Below are positions 1 to 10,226 of a stretch of DNA of 64,000 nucleotides, in pieces. Origin of the DNA: Citrus sinensis (Eukaryota > Streptophyta > Magnoliopsida > Sapindales > Rutaceae). Position numbers and translations under genes: made by a program. The stretch's first letter is position 1, and each line of letters begins with the position of its first letter. The notes under the pieces were generated by a model. That model ran no database searches and was not told the DNA's origin. It worked only from the letters and a program-made list of their open reading frames with translations. The stretch is from NCBI RefSeq assembly GCF_022201045.2, contig NC_068563.1:22913001-22977000 (forward strand). The letters run 5' to 3'.

Positions 1-399
1 TTATCAACAAGAAATTTGGAGTTGGGGTCCATAAATTCTTCCTATATTGGGAAAAAAAATCGCTATGTTTTTATGGGAGTGGGTAAAGAAATTCCTAAAA
101 TGGAAGGAGTTGTAAAGATTGATCTAGAAAAGGAAATTGAAGTCTCAAGAAGATTTTACGGACCCAGTTGCTTCGGAGGGGAGCCATTATTTGTTCCAAG
201 AAATGAAGATCATCTGGATGCTGCTGATGAAGATGATGGATTTGTAGTGACTTATATTCATGATGAGATTCATGAGGAATCAAAATTTCTTGTAATGGAT
301 GCCAAATCACCAAATCTAGATATTGTCGCAGCCGTTAAGTTGCCTAGGCGGGTTCCATATGGGCTTCACGGTCTATTTGTTCATAAGGACAATCACTAA
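1..399 (+). CDS. CCD4: Carotenoid cleavage dioxygenase 4-like, C-terminal part (5' end outside window)
   Basis: The frame is open from base 1 to the TAA at 397-399 and encodes about 132 residues. They match the C-terminus of plastid carotenoid cleavage dioxygenases, non-haem iron enzymes that cut carotenoids to apocarotenoids. Visible family marks are YIGKKNRYVF near the start, CFGGEPLFVPR, the acidic run before GFVVTYIHDE, FLVMDAKSPNLDIVAAVKLP, and the terminal PYGLHGLFV. The His in that last block is the fourth iron-binding histidine of the family. The sequence fits the CCD4/NCED branch, CCD4 better than NCED. There is no ATG at the left end because the exon continues upstream. No stop or frameshift is seen. 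Confidence 0.88.
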   Translation, partial: LSTRNLELGSINSSYIGKKNRYVFMGVGKEIPKMEGVVKIDLEKEIEVSRRFYGPSCFGGEPLFVPRNEDHLDAADEDDGFVVTYIHDEIHEESKFLVMDAKSPNLDIVAAVKLPRRVPYGLHGLFVHKDNH

Positions 400-613
400 A
401 ACTAAAAAATTTTTATAAATCTTTTAAATTGTGTGATTGATTAATTGTATTGTTATTATTATTTCAAAGTTTTAACAGATAAATTTTCTCACTAATATAA
501 CTTTAATAACCTCATGCGTATGGACACACACTCACACTTACACACATGACATTACATTATTGTTGACACATTAATTAATATCCGAACTAAGTATCTAAAT
601 AAGTATAACATTA
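400..613. other. 3' flank of the dioxygenase gene
   Basis: AT-rich non-coding DNA that should contain the 3' UTR and polyadenylation site. It ends where a Mutator-like element is inserted. Confidence 0.4.
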
Positions 614-623
614 TTGATTTTTT

Positions 624-1320
624 GGGATATTATCATTTACCACCAAAGTTATTCTGACATATCGCGTCAATACCATGGTTTGTTAAAAAATACATTTTAC
701 TACCAAACGTTTGGACAATTATCAATTTACCACTCTTCCGTTAAAAACGTTAAAAAATTTACTGATATTTTACTGATGTCATTAGGACATCAAAGACATT
801 TCATGTTGAAATCAAAACATTGTGTTGCAAATGTAAAATAAACAATAAAACAAAGCAAAAATTTTCAAGGAAAATAATTAAAGAATTAGGAAATTGATAA
901 CCCTAGAATCAGCCCCTCTCTCTCATTAATTTTTTTCTTAATTAAATTTTTATTATTTTTAATTGTGATTAATACTTGAATTTCATAAATTTTAATTTTA
1001 ATTTTGAAGCATAATTTTTTATAAATTATTTTCTTTGTCGTTTATCATAAATCTGCATGTTGTTCATTATATTTATTAATTACAATTTTTAGTTGTTTTC
1101 TAAATCTTATTTTTGTTAATTATTTCTTTCTTCTCAAAGGGTAAAATTGTCCTTTTTTTTGGGGTAAAATCGATTTTTAACTCATTTTCAATTAAACATT
1201 AACTTTTTTTTAATGGAATGGTGGTAAATTAATAACGGAGAAAATATTTGATAGTAAAATATACTTTTCAATAAATCATGATATTAACATGATATATCGG
1301 TAGTAAAATGATAATATCCC
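624..1320. mobile_element. Non-autonomous Mutator-like element with 10-bp TSD
   Basis: A 697-bp element with imperfect terminal inverted repeats (TIRs) of about 120 bp. The left end begins GGGATATTATCATTTACCAC and the reverse complement of the right end begins GGGATATTATCATTTTACTA. It is flanked by a perfect direct repeat, TTGATTTTTT, at 614-623 and 1321-1330. Long TIRs with a 9-11 bp duplication are typical of Mutator-like elements. The inside is AT-rich with no credible ORF, so movement would have needed transposase from elsewhere. Confidence 0.85.
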
Positions 1321-1330
1321 TTGATTTTTT

Positions 1331-2149
1331 AAGGGGTGTTAAGAAAAGTTTCCAAGATATAACTCTAGCTTGGGTTCGTTGTAGGCTGCAATGGCCTACA
1401 ACCCACACTCTCTCAATCCTCCTCTTTAATTTATTGAGAATTATTGAATAATGAATAATATATCTTGGAGACTTCAAAAGATGCACAGTCACCAAAATGG
1501 TTATTTGACGACAATAGCACTGATGTTTGCCCGAGTCAAACCTCGAAACCTTATAAAAAACAACACGTTTTGTGAATTATTTTTGTTTTAATTTTAACCA
1601 ATACGACGTCGTTTTGCTTCAAGTTTCCCCCACCAATGGCTTTCCCTTCCTCTTCATTTCACCACTCAACGAATGGCTTTCTCTTCCTCTTCATTTCACC
1701 ACTCAACCCCAACGATAGAACCGGCCTGCAAAACCCTTAAACTATTATTCTTTCCTTCAATCTGATAGGATTTGGTTTAGATTAAGCAAAAGCAAAAGCT
1801 TGAACAAGGTAAGGTACTGTCTTCTTTGGCTGCGAAGATGTAAAGAAACAAAAAGAATTGAGTTGCAGCATTTACCCTTGAAAAATGAGTTTTAATTCTA
1901 CGTGGCTTTGCCATAAGGTAAGGTACTATCTTCTTTGGCAGTAGATTATTTTCAAAGCTTGAATTTTGTTGTTTTAATTTGCGAAGCCATTGCCGTTGTT
2001 AAATTGGGTTAATATAATGGGTAATAAGCTTATGCTGCGATGTTTTTTGCTTGAATCCTGAGTTGTTTCAATTTGAATCTTGAGCTATGACTTGTGGATT
2101 ATGAATGGCAATTTCAGGTGCGGATTGTGGATTGTGAATGGAAATTTCA
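1331..2149. other. Intergenic region with short duplications
   Basis: No protein gene recognised. A motif ACGACGTCGTTTTGC (about 1602-1616) and a CT-rich stretch follow. A 38-bp tandem duplication (about 1636-1708) contains CTTCCTCTTCATTTCACCAC twice. GGTAAGGTACT.TCTTCTTTGGC occurs twice (about 1808 and 1918). The layout resembles a promoter, leader and donor site of a non-coding or broken transcript, but this is inference only. Confidence 0.3.
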
Positions 2150-2460
2150 GGCTGTGGCTGGATCGAAGAAGGAAAGGGGAAATATTTTGTTGTGGCTAGA
2201 GCTGGTGGTTAGAGCTCGATCGACGAAAGAAAGGGGAAATATTTGGCTGTGGCTGGAGCTCGATCGACGAAGGAAATGAAAGAGAAAATATTTGGTTGTG
2301 GCTGGAGTTGGTGGTTGGAGCTCGATCGACGAGGGAAAGGGAAAATATTTGGTTGTGGCTGGAGCTCAATCGATGAAGGAAATAAAAGAGAAAATATTTG
2401 GTTGTGGCTGGAGCTCGATCAACGAAGGAAAGACAAGGGAAAATACTTAGGTGGAGCTCC
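2150..2460. repeat. Degenerate minisatellite
   Basis: Five to six imperfect copies of a unit built around GAGCTCGATCGACGA followed by GGAAA-rich sequence and AATATTTGGTTGTGGCTG. Copies start near 2158, 2213, 2257, 2320, 2363 and 2414, so the period varies (43-63 bp). Open frames through it on both strands come from the repeat and are not taken as genes. Confidence 0.75.
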
Positions 2461-3231
2461 ATAAAAAAAGACTAAGGAAAATATTTGGCAAGCAAAAACA
2501 ACATCATCTTTAACTTTAATAAAATACTGCGTTTAAATTTCGGAGTTTGACCTTGGGCAAGTATCATTTTCTTTTCGTGACAACAAAAGCTGAAATCTGA
2601 AATTTATTACGAATAGTAATGCTATTAGGACCTGTCTCCCTTGCAGATTCTACAAGTAACGTATTGTGAGTTGACAAGATGATACATGGCTGCGTGGCAC
2701 GTGGACGGTGGATGGAATGGGAGATTATATTTGCAACCAAGCATTCCGGTTTTTGCCGGTGACAAAATAATTTCCTCCCAGTTGCTGACCGGTAACCAGT
2801 CAGTGAATTTGGAACATGGGCCATATTCTGAGATAAATTACATGATGGGCCGTGTTCTAAAAATCCAAACGTACTGTGAATGGTTGTAGGGTTTGGAATT
2901 TATAATTGGACTTTGCTACAGCAAGAGATGCCACGTTGCATCTTGTGCATCAGCATTGTCTCAACATCCACCATCCAATTTTTGTGCAATCGAAATGGCT
3001 GAGATGAAGGTGATATAGTCGACGCTGCTTGGGACGTGGGCCCCTCGCTTCTCGCATCCGATCGCGAGTGCCTTGTCGCCGATATCGACGTCCAGGTAGT
3101 CGCTGGTCAAATTCGTAAGAGAAAGGTAATATGCTGGGGTTGCAAATTTTTAATTCTAGGCATCTTGGTTGAAAGTAATTAAAATTTTTTTTTTTATGTT
3201 CTGCTACATATGTTTAGACTGAATAGAATTG
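2461..3231. other. Intergenic region
   Basis: No gene recognised. A short GC-rich patch at about 3020-3110 interrupts otherwise AT-rich DNA. It has short open frames on + but no recognisable protein similarity. Confidence 0.3.
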
Positions 3232-3633
3232 TTATCTTTTGGGAGTAGGTTCAGTAACAGTGAAGACACCATTCTCCATTGATGCCTTGACTTGATCGAT
3301 CTTGGCATTTTCAAGCAACCGGAACCTCCTCAGGAACTTGCCGCGGCCCCTCTCAACATGGTGCCATTTGTTGTTCTTGTCTTCCTTCTCGACGCTCCTC
3401 TCGCCGCTGATCTGAAGGACTCTCTCGTCCTCAACTTCAACCTTCACTTCCTCTTTCCTGAGCCCCGGAAGATCCGCCTTGAAAACATGAGCTTCCAGGG
3501 TTTCTTTCCAATCGACTTGAGCACTGGCAAATGTTGACACCTCATTGCTGGAGAACCCAAAGGGCGCCCAGACGTCCGAGGAAAATGGGTCGAACACGCT
3601 CCTGTTTCCGAATATGGATGGAATCAAAGATAT
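3232..3633 (-). pseudogene. Class I cytosolic small heat shock protein, start codon lost and C-terminus truncated
   Basis: The reading frame gives 131 residues of a plant class I small heat shock protein (normally about 150-160), an ATP-independent chaperone. The N-terminal IPSIFG and FDPFSSDVW blocks are present, as is the alpha-crystallin domain ([60 protein letters not shown]). The codon where M-S-L-I-P should begin is ATA (3631-3633) instead of ATG, with an in-frame TAA three codons upstream and no Met until near the end. After FTVT the frame leaves the family consensus and stops at EPTPKR, so the C-terminal tail with its I-x-I/V oligomerisation motif is missing. A TTCGAGAA heat-shock-element-like dyad lies at 3669-3676, unusually close to the start. 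The body has no frameshift, so the decay is recent or the peptide is made in some other way. Confidence 0.85.
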
Positions 3634-3727
3634 TTTTGCTTAATCAACTGAAACGACGAGCAATTTCTTTCGAGAACGTTTGCTTACTTATCAATTTGGT
3701 CTTAATTACTCTTTACCGATAAACTAA

Positions 3728-4110
3728 GAGCATCTCAAAAAAAAACTATCAATTTTACTCTTTAAATATTCATTTATTTTATTACTTATTTATGTGATAA
3801 ATAGATGAGTAAAAAAAGATATTATTTTCTAAAATACTCTTCAAATATAAATGAGTTAATATTATTTTAATTAAATAATTATTTTTTAAAAAAAAGTCAT
3901 TAATAATTAAATCACATTTCTCTTTTTCTTCAATAAAAAGTAATAAAATATAAATTAAAAATAGAGAAAGTAATTTTTTAAATTTGAAGAGAGTGGACAA
4001 TTTCTTATTTTGAAGAATCTTAATTGGAGTGTCTTTTGAAACCTTAAATGTTGATGTAACTCTTCAAATAAGTAATAAAATTTTATTTAAAGAGTCTTTT
4101 GGTGATGTCC
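3728..4110. mobile_element. PIF/Harbinger (Tourist)-type MITE
   Basis: A 383-bp AT-rich element. The left end is GAGCATCTCAAAA and the reverse complement of the right end is GGACATCACCAAA. Inner TIR matches include ACTCTTTAAAT and TTTTATTACTTATTT. TAA occurs on both sides (3725-3727, 4111-4113). TAA duplications and G-GCATCT-type ends fit PIF/Harbinger MITEs. No coding capacity. Confidence 0.8.
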
Positions 4111-5406
4111 TAAGTGGAGTTCATGGGGTGATATTTGTCTTCAACCACGTGACAATTCCTTAAACACATGACCTTTTGTTACTGCTTACCTCCGGTTGCA
4201 CATTAACCTAATTAAGTCGGTTTCCCACGAATCTAGAATTTTGTTTTCCTCTGTTTCTAACCGTTAAATCTTCTTGTTCTTTCTCGCTCCTCATCGAACG
4301 CCTCAGATCTATTGTCTTTCTCTAACAGATTTTGTAACTTAGTCGTTTCCATGCTATTAAATGCGAAAATAAACACAAAATAATGAAAATAGCTTTTCTT
4401 CTTTTTTCCCCCCAAAAAATTATTAATAATATATTTTTCTTTCAATATAGATTTTGTAATATATTTGATCCGACCCTAATTTTGGCCCGACTAACCCGAC
4501 TCTAATATTTCGGGCTTTGGCCCGAATGTTCAGATTTCGAATCGAGCTCGAACCAAAATTTTTAGGTCCGATCAAATTTCGGGTCAAGGTCGAGCTTAAG
4601 TCGACCCAACCCAACCCTATATTTAAAAAAAAAAATGATTGTGGTCCTTGTGAAATTGAATTGTGTGTAGAATTGAATCATGTGTTTTAAATTTAATTGC
4701 ATTGTGTGTTTTTAATGTTAGATTGGAATTGTAAAAAATCATTCTTATTAATTTGGTTGTTTTGTGAATTATTTTGTAATTAATTATATTGTATATTTTA
4801 CATATTATTTTGTGAATTATTTTAAGTTAGAAAAATCATTTCTTTTATTTTATATTCATGGTTTTGTAACTAGAAAGAGAACAAAAATTGTAAAGTAACA
4901 TAAATAAAATTAACATAAATGAGTTTTTTTTAAGATCGGGCTTTTAATTTCATTGATCGGGTTGGGCTCGGACTTAGATAGATAGGGACAAGGATCGAAG
5001 CCCAATTACGAGACATGTAGGTTTTCAATTGAATAAGGCAGCTTAATTAAGAATGAATTTGCGGAGGATGCCTAATCAAGGCAACGCATTGCATGAAAAT
5101 TAAACTACTTTAATTTTTATATTGCTTTCCCATCAACGAGGATATTGTATTTACAACTGACAAGTAAAATTCTTTATGAATTCTTGTTCTTTAATGGTAA
5201 ATTCTCCATGAATTCTTAGTCTTTAATGGTAAATTCTCCAGTTCAAGGTAAACACAAGTTCAGCCAATTATTCAAATACTAGTCATATCGGTAGTCAGTC
5301 TTTATGCCTTCCGGCGACTAAATCAAACAATGGCGACCTAACTCCGGCGTAGATCGTCCATCCACCTGGTGATACTTGAACCTGACCATCAGATGAAAAT
5401 ACCCAA
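4111..5406. other. Intergenic region with degraded repeat
   Basis: No gene found. Runs of GGCCCGA/CCCGAC-type sequence at 4460-4610 and GGGTTGGGCTCGGAC at about 4958-4972 look like the two ends of a decayed hAT-like element such as the better preserved ones at 31357 and 55951. I could not find matching termini or a target duplication. Confidence 0.3.
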
Positions 5407-5658
5407 CTTCACGTTTGGTTGAAAAAAAAAATAGTAACAGAGGAGACGGATGAAAAGGAAAGGGAAGAAAAAAAAATGAGCAAAGAAGAGAGCCAATTTC
5501 GTTTTTAGTGTTTTGGTTGAACAGAACAATTCATTTTTCTCTTTTTATTTCATTCCATTCTCCTTTCCTCTTCTCTTTTTTTTTTCTTATATTTCTTGTT
5601 TCCACTCTCCTCCTTTTCCTTTCCTCTTTCCTTATATTTCTTGAAACCAAACATGCCA
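5407..5658. mobile_element. Short PIF/Harbinger-like MITE
   Basis: The left end CTTCACGTTTGGTTG matches the reverse complement of the right end, TGGCATGTTTGGTTTCAAG. Purine-rich sequence on the left is mirrored by pyrimidine-rich sequence on the right. TAA follows the right end (5659-5661), CAA precedes the left. It resembles the element at 6743-7374. The 63-aa open frame inside is a by-product of the CT-rich strand. Confidence 0.6.
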
Positions 5659-6742
5659 TAAAAACCTCGTTACAGGTAAAATCTAAGGGAAAGTGTTAAT
5701 TTGTAATAATGATAAATCTATCAAGTATCACCAGCTCAGTTCAAATCCCCCCATCTAAAACTCAAAACTACCACGACATCCACATCCCAAATCTAACAAA
5801 ACTCTTCTGAAGTGAATTGTCAACTTCAAGTTCTTCACATACATACTTATTACAACTTCAGAAGTTTCATTAAATCACAAACGGAATTTCTTATCCTTCC
5901 TCTAAATCCTTGATTGTTGATTACCAGTGTCTAATAAAAGGATAAGAACTCCACAGCACTAAATCATATACAAAATAAAACGATAGACGAATTAAAAAAT
6001 AAAAAATGTAGGTCATAACCAGGCCCCCAAATCAGAGATCATTAGGGGCAGACATGCAGACCCAAATCAATTTCTGTGCACATAACCATGCTACCTTCAT
6101 CTCTATATATATTAATTCCAGAGCATCGGCTTATTGTGCACAGATTTTATTATAAAAAAAAAAATCAAAAATAAAAGAACACTGAACCCAAGAACAGAAC
6201 CTAAAAATGTGTCGAATCCTAAAACAAAGCCCTCGGATCAGAGAGATTGCATCCAGAGCAGAAGTTTTAGACCCATTTAAAATTTTTATTTTCTGTGCTT
6301 CGCCACCTTCATCCTTTAAAGTGACAAATCCCGAGACCAGACTTTGGCGCACAGCCATGAGATACCTAAGAGCGAAGAGTGAAGTCGCTGAACCATGTCT
6401 AATTGTCTATAAATAGTGGAACATTTCTCATCCTTAGGGTTAAGCGTTAGCGAGGTGAAAAGACCTAAAGACCGGAGTTACTTTGTGTTGAGCATCAGCC
6501 CATACCCCGACCCGTAAATTATAGATTTATTTGGGCTTTACTATTAAAATCCCAAAATATCCTATGCATCGCCCACTTTCAGATGCATTCAATCGAAAAG
6601 TTTAAAACATGTTGCCCATGACCATCACAAAAATTTTCGGGTATTTTTAGAACATTGATCATTATCCATTTATTTCAATCAATCATAATAATATGTATGT
6701 TAATATGGTAAATAGTGAATTGGAAAAAAAACAATACTATAA
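5659..6742. other. Intergenic region
   Basis: No supported gene. Complementary short open frames at about 6131-6416 have no recognisable protein similarity. Confidence 0.3.
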
Positions 6743-7374
6743 GGTCATGTTTGGTTTGAAGAAAAAGGAGGAGAGGAAAAGAGTGGAATGGAGAAAAAGG
6801 GAGAAGAAAGTAATGGAGAAGAGTAGTGAAATTAGATTTTGTTATTTGGTTTGATATAAAATTTGATAAGGAAAAGAATTATAATTTTTTTCTTTAGACA
6901 AATTTATCATTTTCCTTAAATATTAAGCTATTTATATTAGTTATATATATATATATATAATGGCAGTCCGGTTGTCGGCGGCGAGGGGTCCAACGACTTT
7001 CCAACGAAGGTCCAGCGCCTTTCCGGTGGAGGTCCGGTGAAAGTCCGGCGGCTGTCTGGCGAAGTCCAACAGTGGTCCGGCAACGGTCCATTTATAATAT
7101 TAAATCAATAAAATAAAATTATAAATAATAATTATTAATGGAATTAAACAAGTTAAAAAGTTGAAGGGTAATTTTAGAAACTTTATTTTCCAATAGAAGA
7201 TGAATTTAAATTCTTCACTACTTGGTGTGGAATTTAAATTCTACATTATGATGGATATTAAATTTTAATGGAAATTAAATTCTTACATATTTTGTCAAAC
7301 CAAACAATGAAAATAAAAAGAGAATTTAAATTACTTTCCTCTCATCTATTCTCTCCTCCCAACCAAACACCACA
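6743..7374. mobile_element. PIF/Harbinger-like MITE carrying a GC-rich insert
   Basis: A 632-bp element flanked by TAA (6740-6742 and 7375-7377). The left end is GGTCATGTTTGGTTTG and the reverse complement of the right end is TGTGGTGTTTGGTTGGG. Subterminal DNA is purine-rich on the left and pyrimidine-rich on the right. At about 6960-7092 a (TA)n tract is followed by a GC-rich run built on GGTCCGGC/GTCCAACG words, in sharp contrast to the AT-rich arms. Confidence 0.75.
6960..7092. repeat. GC-rich micro-minisatellite inside a MITE
   Basis: About ten degenerate copies of a 10-14 bp unit (GGTCCGGYG, GTCCAACG, TTTCCGGTGGA). The bottom strand is open for 65 codons, but its composition is that of a repeat and not of a known protein. 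Confidence 0.6.
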
Positions 7375-7560
7375 TAAGAGCACCAAAGACTTTCTCTGCC
7401 CATAGACTTATTGCCACTTATATTCTCACTGGTTATTTTATCTCAAAAAAAAAAAAAAGAAAAAAAAAACAAGAAGAGAAAGGATATTTGTACCATAGGT
7501 GAACTCCAAGTTCGAATTCAGCCTCGACCAGATAAAATTTTTTTTCTAAATTTTTTGTTT
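7375..7560. other. Short intergenic spacer
   Basis: Contains a poly-A tract (about 7447-7470). Near 7508 the sequence AAGTTCGAATTCAG resembles a tRNA B-box, a possible remnant of a SINE. No gene. Confidence 0.3.
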
Positions 7561-8495
7561 GAGTTGAGCTATTAACACCCCTTTATTGTTAAAATAAAAC
7601 ACTTTTGAGATAAAATTACATTAAAGAACATTTTAAAAAAATTTAAACCTATTATTATTTCTCGTTCCACCAACTCTTTACACTACTCCTGCGAAATTTA
7701 CCTTTTCTTTTTTCGGGCAACACTTTTGCATTCATCATCCATCCTGTTATGCTACTGTATTAATATAATCTCTTGCTAATCTCAAGATCAGATGAATACA
7801 AATAGTTTAAGAATTAGCAACCAACAGAAAGCTTTTTGAAGTCAAATACACACAAATTTTTGTAAGGATGTCTACAATTCACTCTTGCGAAATTGGTTCA
7901 TAGACATCCAAAAATAAGAGTTTGGCTTTAAGAATTTTGAGATGAATTTGTTCTATTATTCATAATTTTTTTTGCAGTCCTGATGAATTTAATTTTATTG
8001 AAGAAAGAAATCAAGAAGGAAAGAAACACATCAATTAAAGTTGAAAATTGTAAACTTGTAGGTTATCCTAGTCTACACAACAATAACTATCACAGAAACA
8101 AAAATCTTTTATTTGCAGCACCTCATGAATCATGATTATCCAATTGTCAGGGCATAAACATCAAGAACAATCTCTCTCTTTCTCTCTTTCTCTCTTTTTT
8201 AAATAGTTTTCTTATAAGTCAATTATTTTCTTAAGGATTAGTTTTAAACTCTAAATTAAAATGTACATTTGATTGAAATTAAAGGTGAGAAAACTGATGG
8301 AAAGAGAAGGAGAAATAAGATACTTATATTTTGAATTTTAGGACAGAGAAAGTTAGTTAGAATAACTGAAATAATGATATTTTTGGAATTAAAGAGGGTG
8401 TTAATAGTTATGATGAATTTTCTAATATTATTTAATGGGGTACACTTAATAGCGGGTTTTAATATGATGTAAGAGGGGTTTAAATAGCACCACTC
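7561..8495. mobile_element. Non-autonomous Mutator-like element, same TIR family as the large MULE
   Basis: A 935-bp element with perfect 9-bp duplication TTTTTGTTT at 7552-7560 and 8496-8504. The left end is GAGTTGAGCTATTAACACCC; the reverse complement of the right end is GAGTGGTGCTATTTAAACCC. These resemble the ends of the element at 10236-22713 (GACTGGGACTATTGGCACCC). No coding sequence recognised inside; a TCTCTTTC-type pyrimidine tract lies near 8170-8200. Confidence 0.82.
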
Positions 8496-8504
8496 TTTTT
8501 GTTT

Positions 8505-9016
8505 TGTTTTGTTTCGTTAGGACCCAATTGGAGGCTTGCTTTAGTTAAAATTGTCACAATCTACTCACTTTTTAAATATATTCTCATACTGTGAACTTGT
8601 CACCACTTATTTAACTAGATCTAAAATTTATTAGAACTCTAAATATAAATAATTTTTAATATTATTTTAAAATTCTACTGAATATTAGCTAAAAAATCTG
8701 ATCCATTAGAGGCACGGTGCAATCATGTAATTTAAAATAGTCAATAAAAGGAACTTATTATTATTATTATTAATAGCTCCAACAAAGTGATTTCTAATAT
8801 TTGTTTACTAAAATATCATCACATCTCGTGGATCCATTTCTTTAACTCTCAACTGTATATTCGGTCAAATATTTGATTTTAAGTTTTAACAAGAATCAGC
8901 AAGCGAACTAGACATTTATTCCGGCCAATGCAGTTAGCAGCTTTGGGTACTCAATTTCGATGCTGAAATTCCGGCCAATGGATCTTGAAACCCAATGCTA
9001 TAACTTGCCCTCTCAT
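8505..9016. other. Intergenic region
   Basis: AT-rich with a short (TTA)n tract near 8757-8772. No gene recognised. Confidence 0.3.
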
Positions 9017-9019
9017 TAA

Positions 9020-9713
9020 GGTGGCATTTATTTTTTATTTTTATCTCAAATCTAAGTAGACTAGAATTGATTTAAAATCTTAATAGATGTAAATATCTTA
9101 ATACGAATAATATATTTATTTTTTGTCTGAATCTCTAAAATAAAGATTAAGTTTATTTTTTCAACTTTAAAGACTAAAAATATATACTTTTACATTTGTA
9201 TCTTTATAAATTTGAATGTCTATATCAGAGAACATAAATACCATAATATTTTTTTCATATATAAGTAAAATTATGTTCAAGTGAATACATAATGATTTTT
9301 GAATTATAAATTTTTTATGAAAACATATTATATAATTACATAAAAAATTAATAATAATACCTTTGATTACCGATAATAGGAGATTCAAGCACTTGATAAA
9401 AGAAGCAGAATGAGGAAGAATTCTATGATGGCTGAAAAAAATAAAAATGAGAGTATTAGTGGGTAAATGTGTATAGGCATGTTTTGGGATATATATGAAA
9501 AATAAATAATAAAGTAAAGATTTTTTTTACATAGCAAATTAGTTAATGGATTCAGATTTCTCCATTCAGTAGAAAGTAAAAAAAAATTAGCTTATTTTAT
9601 TAAGTCAAATTATCTGAAAAATCCTATTAAGTTATAAAAACAAACACTTCTGATTATCTTAATTAATTAAGGTAAGTCACTTTAAGTTATTAAATTAAAA
9701 AACAATCACCCTC
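9020..9713. mobile_element. Possible MITE with TAA duplication
   Basis: The left end GGTGGCATTTATTTTTTAT and the reverse complement of the right end GAGGGTGATTGTTTTTTAAT are similar, and TAA flanks both sides (9017-9019, 9714-9716). The inside is AT-rich without credible ORFs. A diverged relative may lie at about 30400-30870. Confidence 0.5.
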
Positions 9714-10226
9714 TAAGTCGTAGCATTTGATGATGTAAGTTTGAGCTTCCTGATGACTCATTTAAGTTTCTTGTGTTAAAAAATATAAATTAGAAACAAG
9801 TTTTTTTTCTCCTAAATATAGATATGTGTAAGAGTACATAGATTTTTGAATAAATACTCGACGAACCTATGCACTGTATCCAGAATTCAATACTCTCTCC
9901 ATCAAAGAAGTGCTCGCATCAATACTCTCTATCCATGTTGTTTGTAAACTCCATAATTTCCTTTGTACTGCCTCTTGATCTTCTCTCTCTTCCGACCTAG
10001 TCTATCTATATTGAGTACAAACACCAAAAAAAAAAAAAAATCATATTACCATAACTGTTGTGAAATAAAACCTTTAGATCGATAATATTTAATAAGTTTG
10101 AGATTTAAAGTAAGAAAAAAATTTGATAGAATAATTGTTGGAACGAAATCTCTTATGCTCCTAAACATCAAAATTATTAAACCTTATTTTATTTCAATCA
10201 ATCATATTTTCAACAGATGAATATAA
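9714..10226. other. Intergenic region
   Basis: No gene recognised; contains a poly-A tract near 10025-10040. Confidence 0.3.

Noticed and set aside
2196..2464. Overlapping frames on both strands through the minisatellite
   Set aside because: Explained by the repeat unit; they encode repeated SSIDE/VDRAP-like peptides.
4430..5000. A complete hAT element suggested by GGGTTGGGCTCGG and CCCGACT words
   Set aside because: No matching termini or target duplication could be found; left as a degraded repeat.
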